Shown: piece after piece, positions 37,769 through 50,771 of the stretch | Layout of the letters: each line of letters opens with the position of its first letter | How positions within the stretch are numbered: the first letter of the stretch is position 1 | Assembly (NCBI GenBank): GCA_013397455.1 | Contig: VYZB01000216.1 | Location: forward strand, 64,312-128,311 | DNA: 64,000 bases | Direction of reading: 5' to 3' | Source: Crotophaga sulcirostris | Taxonomy: Eukaryota; Chordata; Aves; Cuculiformes; Crotophagidae | The notes under the pieces: generated by a model | What the model was told of the DNA's origin: nothing | What the model saw: the letters and a program-made list of their open reading frames with translations, nothing else | Databases searched by the model: none | Position numbers and translations under genes: made by a program

Positions 37769-37915
37769 ACAGAATGGAAACATGATTCCCACTTTGTTGA
37801 GAGGAAACTGAGACACAAGTAACCTGCCAAAGGTCATACAGGCAGAGTGAGGCGGAGGCAGAAATTCAACCCACAGTCCTTGCATTTTCAGACAGAGCCT
37901 TAATAGTGAGATGAG
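37769..37915 (-). mobile_element. MIR-like SINE remnant
   Basis: On the plus strand CAGAATGGAAACATGATTCC, CACTTTGTTGAGAGGAAACT, GAGACACAAGTAACCTGCCA, AAGGTCATACAGGC and CAGAAATTCAACCCACAGTC match in order the reverse complement of a MIR/CORE-SINE (…GAGGAAACTGAGGCACA…TTGCCCAAGGTCACACAG…). Strongly diverged, as expected for a family that stopped moving before birds diversified. Confidence 0.65.
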
Positions 37916-40900
37916 CCTTCCTTTTTATCAGACTAGATAATTTCTTAAAAGTCATTGATTTCTACCTTGAATGCCTAAGGTTAAAAACATAAATCTGTAT
38001 TTGTGTGTACTTCCATAAATATCTTGCTTTTCAGTTGCTTCTTCAGCTGCTGACTTGCTACTTCTTTGAGATTTTTTGTTGCTGTTTGTTCTAAGTTGTA
38101 AAATACATTCTTAAAAGTGGGAAAGCCACCTGTAAAAAGTCTTCCTATTTTTTCATTTGCAATTTAGAAACTGACACTAATATTAATCTTGTGGAACAGT
38201 TTGTTTTCTAGCTTTAAATATGCAAACCCATTGGATATTCATAGAAGTATTGTTGTTGACAAAAGCTTATACTACATTAATTCTGGACAAATTTATCTCA
38301 TTTTTCTTGGAACTCTTAGCCCTTCACAACCACTGTGAAACTTCTTTATGCACTCTGAAATTTTAATTATGCTATCTGTATCATTTTGATCTACTCAAGA
38401 TTAATGGGAGTGAACTGCCTCTTATTACCTTTCTAAGTGAAACATGATTATGCTTCTCTTCAGGAGGGCTGCCTACCCTTAAATCAAGGCATTTTCCTTT
38501 TTTTTAAAGTGTTCTCATGTGATCTCTAAAAAATGGTACCTAATGCTTTCCTAAAAAAAAGAAGTTAGACTAACTGTTCTATAATCTGTGGAATACCCAC
38601 AGGATTTTGTCTTAATTATGACATTAAACTGGTCCATTTTCAGTCTTCAAGGGTCTCTTAAACTTTTATTTGGTGATCTTTTTTTAAAAATCTAGCTCTC
38701 ATATTTTCACCCATTAGTAACTACTCTTACCTTTAGAATCTTCATCTATGACAGTTTACATACTTATCTTGGATCATTTTACTGAAATAAAACATGACTA
38801 TCTCAAGTCTTATTCTCTATGAACAGAAGACCCTGTCACACGAATCAGCTGAAATGCAAAGAATTGAAATGGGCATGAAGATTAGGTCAGTCTCTCTCTT
38901 CTTGTCCGGCTTTGTGCTGCACTTACTGGTAACTATAGAGAAATTCACACTGTTCTTGGCTATTTGGTGCTATTCACAGCATCTTTCAGTCAAAGGGGCT
39001 GTCAAACAAACTTCTTTCCTATGCACTGTGGGATACATTCTGAGGCTTCTTCATGGAAAAGCTAAACACGCCATTCTCCTAAAGCATGTGCAATTTTTTT
39101 GGCCTAGAATTTTCAACCCAGTACAAGCAATTTTCACTCAGCCATGATTTAAGGGCCCTGGCCACTGGGTTGGGGTTTCTGGATATCCAGCAGGTCAAGT
39201 GAATCTGTTGTCCCTAAGCCAGCTGAGCCACCAGATGTCAAGGTTAGGAAATCCTAGCCTTGTCAGGATAATTGCTGTTCACGACAGAGATATCTCATAT
39301 GCTGAAGACATTTACTAAAGAATAGAAATATAGTAACCTCTAAACAGCTAGGAAAAGTACCTTGCATCCTGATAACTCATCCTGCAGATGATGCAAAAGG
39401 GATTTGTGCACTATCAGATAACAAAATTAGAAGGAGGGATGGTGATAATGAAAGAGGCATAATATAAATGTTCTTGACACTGATGGACCAATTCTGCATA
39501 GAAACTAATCTTGATCTTTTTTTGTCAAGTTCAATAAATCAGTGATGTATTTTTGATAGAAATGAAAATAAAATATAATCACTGTATTGCTAACAGTAGC
39601 TGATTATTTATTCTCTCATCAATTTTTATGTTGTCTGCAAATGGTTGGATAAGACATTTATACTCATCAATGCTGGTAAAATATCGAATATCATGGAACC
39701 ATTGAACTTTCTGTGTTTAAAAATCTAATTAATNAAATAATAGTGTAGTTAAAATATTGTATTAAAAAGGTACACCACTGAAGTTATGTTCAATTTGAGG
39801 AGATTTCCAACAGAAATGCCCTACGACAAAATTATGACCTGTGTTGCTTTACAATCTGGACAGATTTTTAAGGAGACATCTATCCTTTTCTTTAGGTAGA
39901 TTCGGTGGTTTGGAGCAGATAAATACATCTAGAATTATGGCATTAACTGAAATTCTAAATTTCAAAGTATTCAAGCTTGCACAAGGACTGATCTGAAGCT
40001 CTGTGGCAGATAATGTGTCAAACAAGTTTCTGTCCTAGAGAATTACAGTGTATTTCTGCAGTGCAGTTTGAGGATAAGATTGTGGTGAGTCATCAAGCAG
40101 GAAACCCAGCAAAAGGGCAAGATTTCTCAGATTTCTCTCATGTGCGAAGTCTGAGTAATTATGTATCTACCGCTTTAAAAAAGGACATCAACCCAGCACA
40201 CAAGTCACAGAGTCTCTTCCCTAATGCAAAACAACAACAACGTATGTGAATGAACAGACAAAGTCTCACGAAAATAAGAGGATTTTTAAACAGCCTTTTG
40301 GAGAGACTGAGAGAAGACCCATACCAGGTGTCTGTCTCCTAGGTGGAAAGAACTCAGATATGATGAAGATGAGCTCTGGAGACTAGGAAAGAGCAGGTGT
40401 GTATGAAATATTTAGAACGAGGCTTGTTCTGCATGTACAAATATAGAAAGGTTACGTAGCAAGAAAGAGACTAGCCTTATATCCTTAAGGAGAAGATGAG
40501 AGCAGCCTCCCAGGAAGCATACCTCTTTATTGAGTGGTGGGCCAGGTCACACACCTGCATCAGCAAACAAACCCGCTTTGCCCTTGCCCTCCCACCACCA
40601 CAGATTTGGATTCCCACAGCAAAACTAAACCTCTCTGCCAGCTGGGAAGCGTAGTCCAACTTTGGAAGTTGCACTGAGGCTGCTTATGATCTCTGCAAGG
40701 CTCAGAAGCTTCCCTGCTTCTGTCTCTTTGGTATGAGTCAATACCATCCACAACCACCATTGGAGACTTTGGATTATTTATTTTTCCGTATTTGTGTTTC
40801 CTTCTGGTAGAGATTATGAGTAGCTTAATGATGCAGGACTCAGAGTGGGAAGGTGATGAGATAGATAAGACAGAGGAGGAGAGCGGATGAATATGTGCTC

Positions 40901-43900
40901 CCAGGGGTGCTTTGTCAGTCTTCTAGAGAAGTTTCAGTCAATTACCCAGCTGTACTCAGGGCATGGCAGTGTAACACCCAAAGGAGTTTTCTCAATCTAC
41001 ATGCAAGCAGAAAACATGCTGGGGTATAGGGGCTGGATATGCTTTGGTCAAATATCAATATAGACAAAGCATATTTACTACACAGCCCTGGCTTCTCTTT
41101 GGCAGAGAAAATTAGGTCCTTCTAGATTCTCAGAATGCACTTCCCAGAAGCTGCAGAAGAATAACTGGAATTAATTGAATATAAAGTGCTACTACACCTT
41201 CACCATGATTACACAAAAATAGCTGTGGGAGTTAAAAGGGCATCAGATCTGCTGAACTGTAACTAATAAAGAGCTGTAAAAGACATTAAATGTGATCACC
41301 AGTGCTACTCAAACAAACTCTAATGCAGTTTTCACAATGTGTTACTAGGTTTTAAGATTGCTTGGTGACTAATAAAGTAGTTCTACCACTTGACTGTTTG
41401 ACCAAACTAGTCAGATTTACTTAGGTTTCCCCATACCATGTGAACACCTATAATGTTAGTCCTGTAGATCACTCTTCAGGGATCACTTCTGTGATGTCTC
41501 AACTTTGTAACCACCTTGCAGGATTGTGACCCAGGAACAGGTGCTAGGTTACCCTTACCATGAGTAAGGGCAGTGCTTTCTAATGATTCAGCAATTAATA
41601 CAGTCCATGCCAGGAATATCAGTATAGCCTCTTGCCTCTCCAAGACTTCACAGCATCCAGCCGTTACACTTCCTGAGGAGGCTGTACAAGATCTGGTGCT
41701 GAGCAAGCCTAGCAAACACTCATAGCATGCAATGGTGCTTTGCCAGCAGTTCTGTTTTGTACTTGCTCAAAAATATGTGTGCCTTACATTACAGAGATTC
41801 CTCAGCTTGAGGGAATTTGAATGCTTGTCTCGTGTAGTCAAATAATATCCTAGCCATGGTGCAAGTACAAACAGCCTTTGGATGTAACTCAGTGCACTTT
41901 TGGGGTTGACCAAGAAAGCTGGCAAGAAGAGTCTTCCAGGCTAACAATTAAGAAAAACCAGGAAGAGAAGGTACCTGCAATTGTAGCTTACTCCTGTGAT
42001 TGCTTCTACTCTTTTATGCAGTAGAAAAATGCATTGCTACTACTTTTATTTATCAAGTAACCTAGCATTTTGTGTAATTGCTATTCTAATCCATTAAAAT
42101 TGAGTAAAAGTAGGAATCTTGAGTATTTAGGTAGCTCCAAGGTTTGATAAAATGTCTGAGTAGCTATATTCTAGTTTTCTTTTAATGTCTAAGTGTCAAA
42201 AGTGGATGAGAATGTGACAGCTGTGAAGTACTCCAAGTCAATTTGCAGCATTTTAAAATGAAGTCTGTGTGGCTTTGCAAAAGGAGATTTCACTGGATTT
42301 TGTATTTGTATAAAACAATTTATATAAGTAGCTGTACACGTTCCCCTTTTGTTATCAGTGGATAGAATGGCAGGCCACATGCATGCAGGTGGACATTTTA
42401 GACTGCAGGTTGGAAACATGGTCAGACTTTTTCCGTAATCAGCACTGAGTGCAAGTTTCTCCTCCAGGTAATCCTGTGGGCCTTCAGAGCAAATTGATTT
42501 AAATGAGCCTGAAGGTGTAACAGTAACTGCCCATTGTATAGGATATGCATTGCTAATTGATACTGATGGCTATGATAATTGCTTGAGGCTACCTCTTAGA
42601 AGACTGACCTTACCATTCACTTTTAAAAAACCCAAGCTATTCTTTCCTTTATCTCCTTTCAATGCACAGCAAATGTGAAGCTTTTCCTTTTTTTAAGACA
42701 AATGATGGTTTCATTTCAGCAATCGTATAGGTACAGCTGCTTCTTTGCAAGACACTGTGGTACACCACAGCCATGCAAAGTAAAAAAGCTTTTTCTGTTC
42801 CTAAAGTTGTATTACTAGTGGAACTACACTGATGAGCTTGTAACAGTTGGTGCAATTTTCTGAAGATGAAGTTAGTAATAGTGTTGCTGCTAGTCCCACC
42901 TCTTATGAAATGCCTATCACTTTTTTCATATAGTAGGGAATTGTAAATTAATTCTTCTGTCTCCATGGGTTTGGAATAGAAACAATGCCTTCACAGTTCA
43001 GTGAAGTGGAAAGTCTTTCATCAGTAGAAAATCAGCCAAGGAATTGGATGGCAGAGACCTCATACATTACAAAACAGTTGTTTGCAATTAAGGCCAGGAG
43101 TAAGATGTGCATGAGTCTGTCATGTTTCTTTTTGTTTATTTAATCAGCCTGAGGCATAACATTAGATGAAGTGGCATTGTTTCCTTGTCATGTCCTATGT
43201 TTTACTGTGTATTATGTGTACGGTATATGTACTGTATCAAAGGTCTGCAACCTGTTAAAAATAGACACATTTCGTATTTTGCCTGAATCCTGATCAATAA
43301 TGAGGGCATTTTTACAGAAGCATTAACCTTCTAAAGTAGTGACCACTGCCGCTGAAGGGACATTATTTTGAAAGTTGTTAGAGGAAATCAGCGGAATACA
43401 AGGATATTAACAGAACAACACTGAGTGTATCAATTTTTCCCTGCAGTCACAGGGACAAAGACTGTGACAGCCTCTGCCGATGTTTCTTTTTTGTCTCACA
43501 AGACACACATTTCAGGGTGAGCTGTGCCTCATGATAGAGAACTTTGTCACCGATATAAAATTGAATGGAGTCAAAGCTGAAGTGAAACTAAGCAAGATAG
43601 TAACTAAAGAGTCAGGTAGCTTGGTCAACATCAGCTCCTGAAGTCATGCTACTGACAGTTTTAATAGGGATTTCAAACCAGCAGGTAATCTTATTTACCA
43701 TATGCTAAGCACAGTGCAGCAGATGGACGATGGTGTTCTAGTCTTTTCTGTGCTTTCCGTGCACTTGTCAATTCAAGCCCAGGGAAAAAGCTGGTATCCA
43801 GATTGATAACACATGTATGTTCTCTAAGGGCTTGACTCTGTCATCAGTGCAATATTGCAGAAAGAACTGAAAATCCTTTTCTCTATAAATGTAAATGCAG

Positions 43901-44509
43901 TTAGTGCTAGCTGGTAGTTCTGAAGATGGGTTTATTATGTCTGTCTCAAAGCTGTCAGAAGGTAAAGCAGGCTTTAAAGAACAGATTAGCCAGAGCTGAT
44001 CAGCTGACAGAAGTGTGGTATGGAATATCACACATAGAGATCTCCTCAAAGAAACTTGTAAACAATAGAAAAATCAGCTCATAGGTATTAAAGAAGATTA
44101 ACTTGGGCACATCACTATTTCAGTAACATGCATGAGCCTTCAGTAACAAAATTAAATCTTTATGTGGCAATCTGGGAGTCACTACATCTACGTTGCCAAG
44201 CTTTTTGAATAATCTTTTTTTTCTCCTCTATGGAGTAAATCTTAAATGATAGACTCTAAATAGTGACACTGAAGGAGAAGACTAACAGCACTGTGACCCA
44301 GTTGCCAGTCAGTCTCCATGAAGTTGACAATAACAAAATATGTTTCAGATTACTATTAAAAAAATCTCTTTAAAGCATTTACCTGAAGTCCTTTTCTCTG
44401 CAAACAAGATCTTTAAAATGTAAATTCTATCATAAATTAGTCTGTTTCTGCAGTCTTTTACACATCTTAATGACCAAGTCTGCTCAGGGATCTCTAAAAC
44501 ACAAGTAGT
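37916..44509. other. Gene-free interval
   Basis: A+T-rich non-coding DNA with one ambiguous base at 39733. No repeats or genes could be named. The ORF at 38794-39147 (117 codons) and smaller ones lack recognisable domains. Confidence 0.5.
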
Positions 44510-45183
44510 TGTGGCTCCAGTTCCCTCCACCTCCTCTCTTCCCCTGGGAAAGGGAAACTTGAGAGAAAAAGACTTGTGGGTTGGAAATTAAGAATAAAAC
44601 AGCTTTAATGAAAAAAAAAATAATAATAATGAAGAAAATATTATTAACAGGAGAATAATAAAATATATTAAAACCTATGAAATTCCACTCCTCTGCCCCC
44701 TCAATGACTATGCATCACCACAAATGCAGGCGTGAGGAGAAGGTCCCAGGCTAGGAAGGATCTAGACTCAGGAACTCGATTCAGGAATGCACAAATCTGA
44801 GTTCAGGAGCAAAAGGACAGACGAGGTCCTCACTGGATGTTGACCATTGAAGAAGAGAGGGTGACCCTTGAGATCCCTCAGTTTTATACCTAGTATGACA
44901 TACATGGGATGGAATATTCTGTTGGTCACTTTGGGCTCATCTGTCTGCGCCTTCCCTTTTTCACCTCCTTCATTTAGGGCAATCCAACAGCTCAAGAATA
45001 GCCTTAGTTTCTACAGAAATAAATATAAGCAATGGCCTTTCTGTGTACCAATTCCCCATATTAGTATTTCTAGAGAGAAACTCTGTCTGGAAAACACGCA
45101 CTTAACTTCCAGAAAATGAAGTTACTCAGATGAGATGTAGCTGGAGTTAAGAAACTGATTCTTCTTTAGGTCAAACCAGAACA
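44510..45183 (-). mobile_element. Avian endogenous retrovirus LTR, probably solo
   Basis: On the minus strand it starts TGTTCTGGTTTGACCTAAAG at 45183, a start I recognise from a widespread bird LTR group. It carries a clear TATA box (GGTATAAAACTGAGG, TATAAAA at 44888-44882) and an ATTAAA poly(A) signal at 44609-44604 before a U5-like end, GGAGCCACA near 44510. The stretch between TATA and poly(A) signal (about 280 nt) would be the R region. On the plus strand it reads GACTTGTGGGTTGGAAATTA, an AAT-rich tract, TTTTATACCTAGTATGACAT and GGATGGAATATTCTGTTGGT, all typical of this family. No gag, pol or env sequence flanks it. No matching target duplication could be found, so the ends are approximate. 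Confidence 0.75.
44882..44888 (-). promoter_or_regulatory. TATA box of the LTR
   Basis: Minus-strand TATAAAA in the context TAGGTATAAAACTGAGG, placed as expected between U3 and R. Whether it is active is unknown. Confidence 0.6.
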
Positions 45184-47411
45184 ATGTGGCAAGTGGTTTT
45201 TTTGAGAAACTAATAAAACAGTCCACAGCATTTTTAAAGCAAGTTGGGAAGGAAAATAAAATTTGTATTACCATATCAGTATATTTATTATAAGATTTTA
45301 AAGATACTAAGCAAACTTCTCTGATTCGTATTTTATGCATCTATTCTTACAAATTAATGACATAAGAGGTTTCAGAGTGCAACTTTGGAACACCTTCTCA
45401 GTGGGTTCTAGGGATTTCTGGTAAGTACACAGAAGAGGAAGGCACTCAGTTCTGCTACATCTGAAGACTTCCCTCTCCCACTGGAGACATCCAATAACTG
45501 CAAATCATTGGAATCTGGAAATGTTTTCATGATTTCCTTGCCTTTATGTCCTTCCTTATGTCCTTGTCCTTATGCCACTTCTAGTGACAGATTCTAGATT
45601 GAAAAGACCTTTGCTCTGAACCAGTACAGTTTTAGTGACATTGCTCACCTTTTTAAGTCAGGTTAATCTTCTGCTTGTGTAGTGAACTTAAGCAGATTCA
45701 TGTGGAAGGAGCATGCAAGTCAGTGCAAAAGAAAGGGAAAGAGCACATTGTGTGGGCAGGGATGTTGGCACCTTAGCAGGTGTCAGCTGGATTGACAAAC
45801 TGCCAAAGGACTGTAGGCCTCTTCTACAAACCTGCTTTCTTTTTTTTTACGCAGAACAGAAATAACATTTTATCCCAGTTTAAATGAAAGCAGAGATATA
45901 TTCAGCTCCTGACTTCATCTTCATCCACAAGGGTCATTCGTGAACTTCTTAGTTACTGCAGATTTCTCAGTCATTGTACCAAAACCAGCAGCAGTGATTT
46001 GTTAGACTGTCATTAACAAATGACGCTTCTGCATGATTTTTGCTCCAACATTAGCTGCCTTACAAGAAGTTGGGCCTTGAACTTTTTCAAGTAGGTATTA
46101 AAAATCTCTCCCAGTGATGGCTCTGTCTTTGGCCCTCTCCAAGGATGCATATAATTCATTTCAGTGTTATGCTATTGCTGGAACATTCTCGAATACTGTT
46201 GAGATTTCAGTGAGATATATCAGTTAAACTGCAAGCAAAAACCTTTTGCTAGAGCACTCAACCCTACCTCATGGGAGATAAATCAGTTGCATGTGTGAAA
46301 TCATATCTGCAAAATAACTGGATGCAATGTCTTCAGTGTGGGATTTAGGTACCCCTAACACTAAACTTTATTCCATATCCCTTTAACACTGTTTAGTCCA
46401 ACAAACTGAAAAAGCCTGTAAACAGAATTGTAGAATTCAGAAAAGCCTAAAACTCATGAAATTTCTGAGCTTACCACCTCAGACAGGTGCACGAGCATTT
46501 AAGTACTAAAGTCTCATCTGTTGCAAAAGCATCATTTGAAACCTTCACACAAACCTAATCCTAGTAATTTTATAGGAGCTTTTGTCGCTCACTATTGCTA
46601 GCATTTGATTGTTTAGAGTAAAATAGATCTAACTTGCTAAACCATGATTTCAACAAGTCTCATTACTATCACAGAGCCTATATGGAGGACAGGAAAAGGA
46701 GGTTTCTCCAAAACTTTATTGTTATATATTTGTTAGTTGATTGAACCCTTTTGTTTTCTTCAAATTATGAACTAGACTTTGGTCTTACATGATACAAATT
46801 AAAACAGAGAAGCCATATAAGTTAAATCTTTACCACGTGACGTGGATCTTTTGCATTCACACAGCAGCTGACGTGTTCTGGATATATCCTTAAGGTATCT
46901 GTCCAGTATAAGTAGCTGCTAATATAATTTGGAACTGTGCAGAATTTAAATAATATGCATGTACAAAACAAATTTTAATGGCTCTATTATCACAAGTTTA
47001 TGGGTATACCTTGGTGTCTTGCTCTACGGAATGCCATGCAAAAGACTTTTCTCACTGTGAGCTTCTTGAAAAGAGCTTCAGTAAATTCTCTATTCTGAAA
47101 GTTTACTTGCTATGGATCTTGTATTACTTCCCAACATCACTGCTGAGGTCGTCCAGGATGTGAAAAAGAAAGATTTGTCTAAGTTATTTTAGCATCTTTT
47201 CCAGTCAAAGGGTACCAATAAATTACACAGGCTCCCAATATGAGTTAGGTCAGCTACCCAGAGTGTAAATATGTGCACAGGAGGGCTTCAAGAGCTTGGG
47301 TTTGAACAACGATTGGACCGACTTGCAACACTGGGCTTGGAGCTTCTCTGAGGTCTGTGTAACACTGAACTAGTGGGCAATACTTAAGAAGAATGTTAAT
47401 GGTAGAGGGAG
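45184..47411. other. Gene-free interval
   Basis: No gene or named repeat. Small repeats of CTTATGTCCTT lie near 45541-45575. The 13-base near-palindrome CCACGTGACGTGG at 46833-46845 combines an E-box and a TGACGTGG core. Confidence 0.5.
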
Positions 47412-47650
47412 AACTTCACAGAATGGTTAGAGGTTGGAAGAGGAGTCCAACCCCCAGATCAAGCAGGGACACCTAGAACCATTTGCCCATGACCATGTCC
47501 AGATGACTTTTGAATGTCTCCAGTGATGGAGACTCTGAACCTCCTGTGCCAGTGCTTAGTCAACCTCACAGTAAAAGTGTTTTTCCTGATGTTCAGATGA
47601 AGCCTCCTGTGGTTCCATTGGTGCCCATTGCCTCTTAGAAATCTTGGACT
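47412..47650 (-). mobile_element. CR1 LINE 3' fragment, inverted
   Basis: TCACAGAATGGTTAGAGGTT, CCAACCCCCAGATCAAGCAG, GGACACCTAGAACC, TTGCCCATGACCATGTCCAG, CTTTTGAATGTCTCCAGTGA, TGTGCCAGTGCTTAGTCAAC, GTTTTTCCTGATGTTCAGAT and GCCCATTGCCTCTT follow the reverse complement of a CR1 3' region over its whole length. The subfamily differs from the copies at 5.4 and 29.6 kb. The upper boundary is where similarity stops. Confidence 0.9.
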
Positions 47651-49623
47651 AATATATTGAAACATAAGGCTAAAAAAATTGTTTCACTTTTATTCTCAGA
47701 CATCATGGCAAAAAAATTCCATTAAAATAGGGCAAATATATTTTCATCATGCTTATTCTGCTTTCCTTATGAAAAGGCAGTATAGTGGGTTAATGGTAAA
47801 TGTATCACTGATCTCCAAAAGTCACTCCTTTATCTACCTATATAGTGATTCCTGAAAATACAATTTCAAATTCATCTCTGATACCCTTTTATGCTGCAAA
47901 TTGTTGTTCTATGTAGTTTAAATAGCAGCTGGGACAATCTGATAAAAATGCACAGAAATATTAGCAGTTTTAATCCAAACATTTATCAGCGCTGTGAAGC
48001 CTACAATTTTACAGTACAGAAACTATGAAAGATGCAATGCCTTTAGAGAACTTGAATGCTATAAGTTAACAGCTGCAACTTCATATAGCTGTGCATCACT
48101 CTACAATCACATACTCAAGCTATGAGCGCTCTTCCCAGTCTGAACAGTCACGATCAATTTGAATAGAAATGATTCACTCAGGATTTGGGAAACAAAGCAA
48201 AGAGGTTGGAATGAATTATTCACAAATTGCTCCTGAAGAGGTAAATACCGTAAGGTCAGAAATTCTCAAACTGATTATGAATACTGCAGCAAAATCCCCA
48301 TTACCCTAAGAGCGTGTTTCGGGTGGTGTGTTGGACTTATGTATTCAGAACTAGTTTGGAGTATTTCTCTTTACTAAGCAATGTCTAAAAGACTCAAGGT
48401 CGTTGCACCTAAAGCTCAGGGAAAGTGAATCAGTCTCCTGATCTTTTAGGCTTCTTAATACATTACAATGCCTCTCAACCCTCTTTCCTCCCTTGCTATT
48501 CCTAACTATTTCTCTGCTTTTTTGAACCAGATTTGTCTAAGATACAGCCTACATTTATCCATCTGTCTCCAAAATTGCAAAGGATAAGCTGGAGTTAAGC
48601 AAGCTGACTTTTAACAGGAATGTGCGTGGTCGTGCCTGTTAGATCACAGTCTCTGTGATTTTTCTGATCAGTGCATAGAGATATTAATTTTAAATGCATA
48701 TGTCATGCTTAGGCCTAATTATCCCTTTGGTTGTAAATATATCTTGGCCTACAGTCGTAGTTTGTAGGCAGGACTATATCAAGCCAGCAAGCACTCCCAC
48801 AGCCACCTGGAACCTGGCTGCTCACCTGAAGATTGTGCAGATGTTAAAATAGATTAAATCCCCTCTTTGGATCAGGTGAGTTAAATGTTTCAGTCTTTAT
48901 GCCTGGGCATGGGCAGGACAAATGTCTATCATAGAGGAAAACCATGAGTAGTATTGTAGCTACTGTGGAAAATTTCACATATGCTTTACTGTGTTGTGTT
49001 GGCAAGGCTCTGAAGCAGCATGAAGAAAGGGCACATTGCTCACAGTGCTAGCACATATGATTAAAGATACAAGTAGCAATCTCTCACAAGAGATTTAAAA
49101 ATCACTTATTTAGAAAACCAATGCTTCCAAATCATTGAGCAAAATAAACAGCCCACAGGGAAAACTTGATCTTATTATAATCTGAACTACTACTCTGCTA
49201 CCATAGCTCAGAATATTCAGATGTTCTAGATACTTTCCAACATCTATATCCCCATCAGTCTCTAGATGTTGGTTTTAAAGTGATTGGACTTCTTTATTTT
49301 TTATTTTCTTTCTTTCTGTTTCTTATTCTAAAATACATTTTTTTCAATTGCTTTTATTCTTTTACTTATGAATCTTTAAGTGTCCTGAGCATGAAAATAC
49401 TCATTTCTTGAGCTAATTTTTTGTCATTTACTGAATGGAAACATGAGCTATATGTTTATACCAGGCATAACAACACTGTGGTTGGTTGTTTGGAGCAGGT
49501 GCATATGTTACCAGAGAAAAGCAGAAATATCAGAACTGTTTTCTTTGACTTCTGAAACATCACCAACTTTCAGTGACGAAATCTGGAGAACTCTTCTTCT
49601 AATCTTGTTCGTTTGCCTGTCAC
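47651..49623. other. Gene-free interval
   Basis: A+T-rich unique-looking sequence between the inverted CR1 and the presumed 3' UTR of HS3ST5. Nothing recognised. Confidence 0.5.
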
Positions 49624-50771
49624 TTTATTTTTAATAGCAGCTCTGCTTTTCTGATATACTTGGTTACAGTAATATTTTACAGTCATTCTTTAGCCTCATG
49701 AGCTACTGCAACTGAATTAATTACAGCAAAGTGCTGCAACAGCATAGCAATAATGTTCTTTGAAGTGTGTATTACACCAGATTCCCAGATAGATGAGTTT
49801 TTTAATAAACTCCGATGCACCACATGTACCAGTTTTCTCAACTGTCTAGAAACCACGTTTACACGTGCAGCTGTTTCTCACCTACTTTCACATGATTTGT
49901 CTGGGTTAAGGGACCACGCTGATACACATCAAGCAAAGGTGAAAAGCCGTTGCACATATAGGTTATTTTAATCCATTCCATTTTTAAATGCCACAGTAAA
50001 TTTAATTTTCACAATAAATTAAATAGCCATATTCAGTTTACAAAATAGAATTACTTAGTGTGAAACCAGTATTTACAAACATTTTACACTATGTACATCA
50101 TGTTTAGCTTTGTCAACACACAAGCATAGAAGAAAAAATTATTTAGCCTTTTTTTTGACACATGATTGACATGCTACAAGTGACACTATGGTCCATACAA
50201 TAAAACAATAGTGCAAACTCACCACAGGAACTCTGAAACAATGCAGTTTGTATGAGATAAGATATTAATTTCAAATAATAAGAAAATAGTACTATCCACT
50301 CTCATTGTAAAAATTCAGCACTGTGTTTAAAGTGTCAGTATTCCTTTAGCAATATACATACCAAATATAGCCTGAAGATTATGTTTTCTCACAGCTTCAC
50401 AGACTTTTGACATGATTTTTTATGGCATAAACTAATATTCTGCTTAGTTCAATAAGGATATCACATAAACACTTCACTAAGCAAGAGGAACACTGACCCT
50501 TTTAACGGTGTCTGACTTTATGTTCCTAAATACCTCCTTTCCTCTTATTATCATATCTTAAAAGTTGCAACTATGCTGACAGTAAATTTATGTTAGTTAC
50601 TACTCTGTAGAAAAAATTGATCCCACTGTATATTTGGTCACACACTGCATATATACACGTATGCATGAAAAAAAGTTACTTTGATAATCTTGTTTATGAA
50701 AAGTGCATATTTTAGCAGAGACATCTATTGCATGTCTCAGGTGCAACAGAAAATGTTATATGAAGTTTAAT
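49624..50771 (-). other. HS3ST5: Probable HS3ST5 3' UTR (end uncertain)
   Basis: Sequence directly 3' of the HS3ST5 stop codon on the minus strand. It is A+T-rich with no long ORF. Candidate poly(A) signals on the minus strand are ATTAAA at 50001-50006 and 49967-49972 and AATAAA at 49624-49629. None can be shown to be used, so the lower boundary is provisional. Confidence 0.35.
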
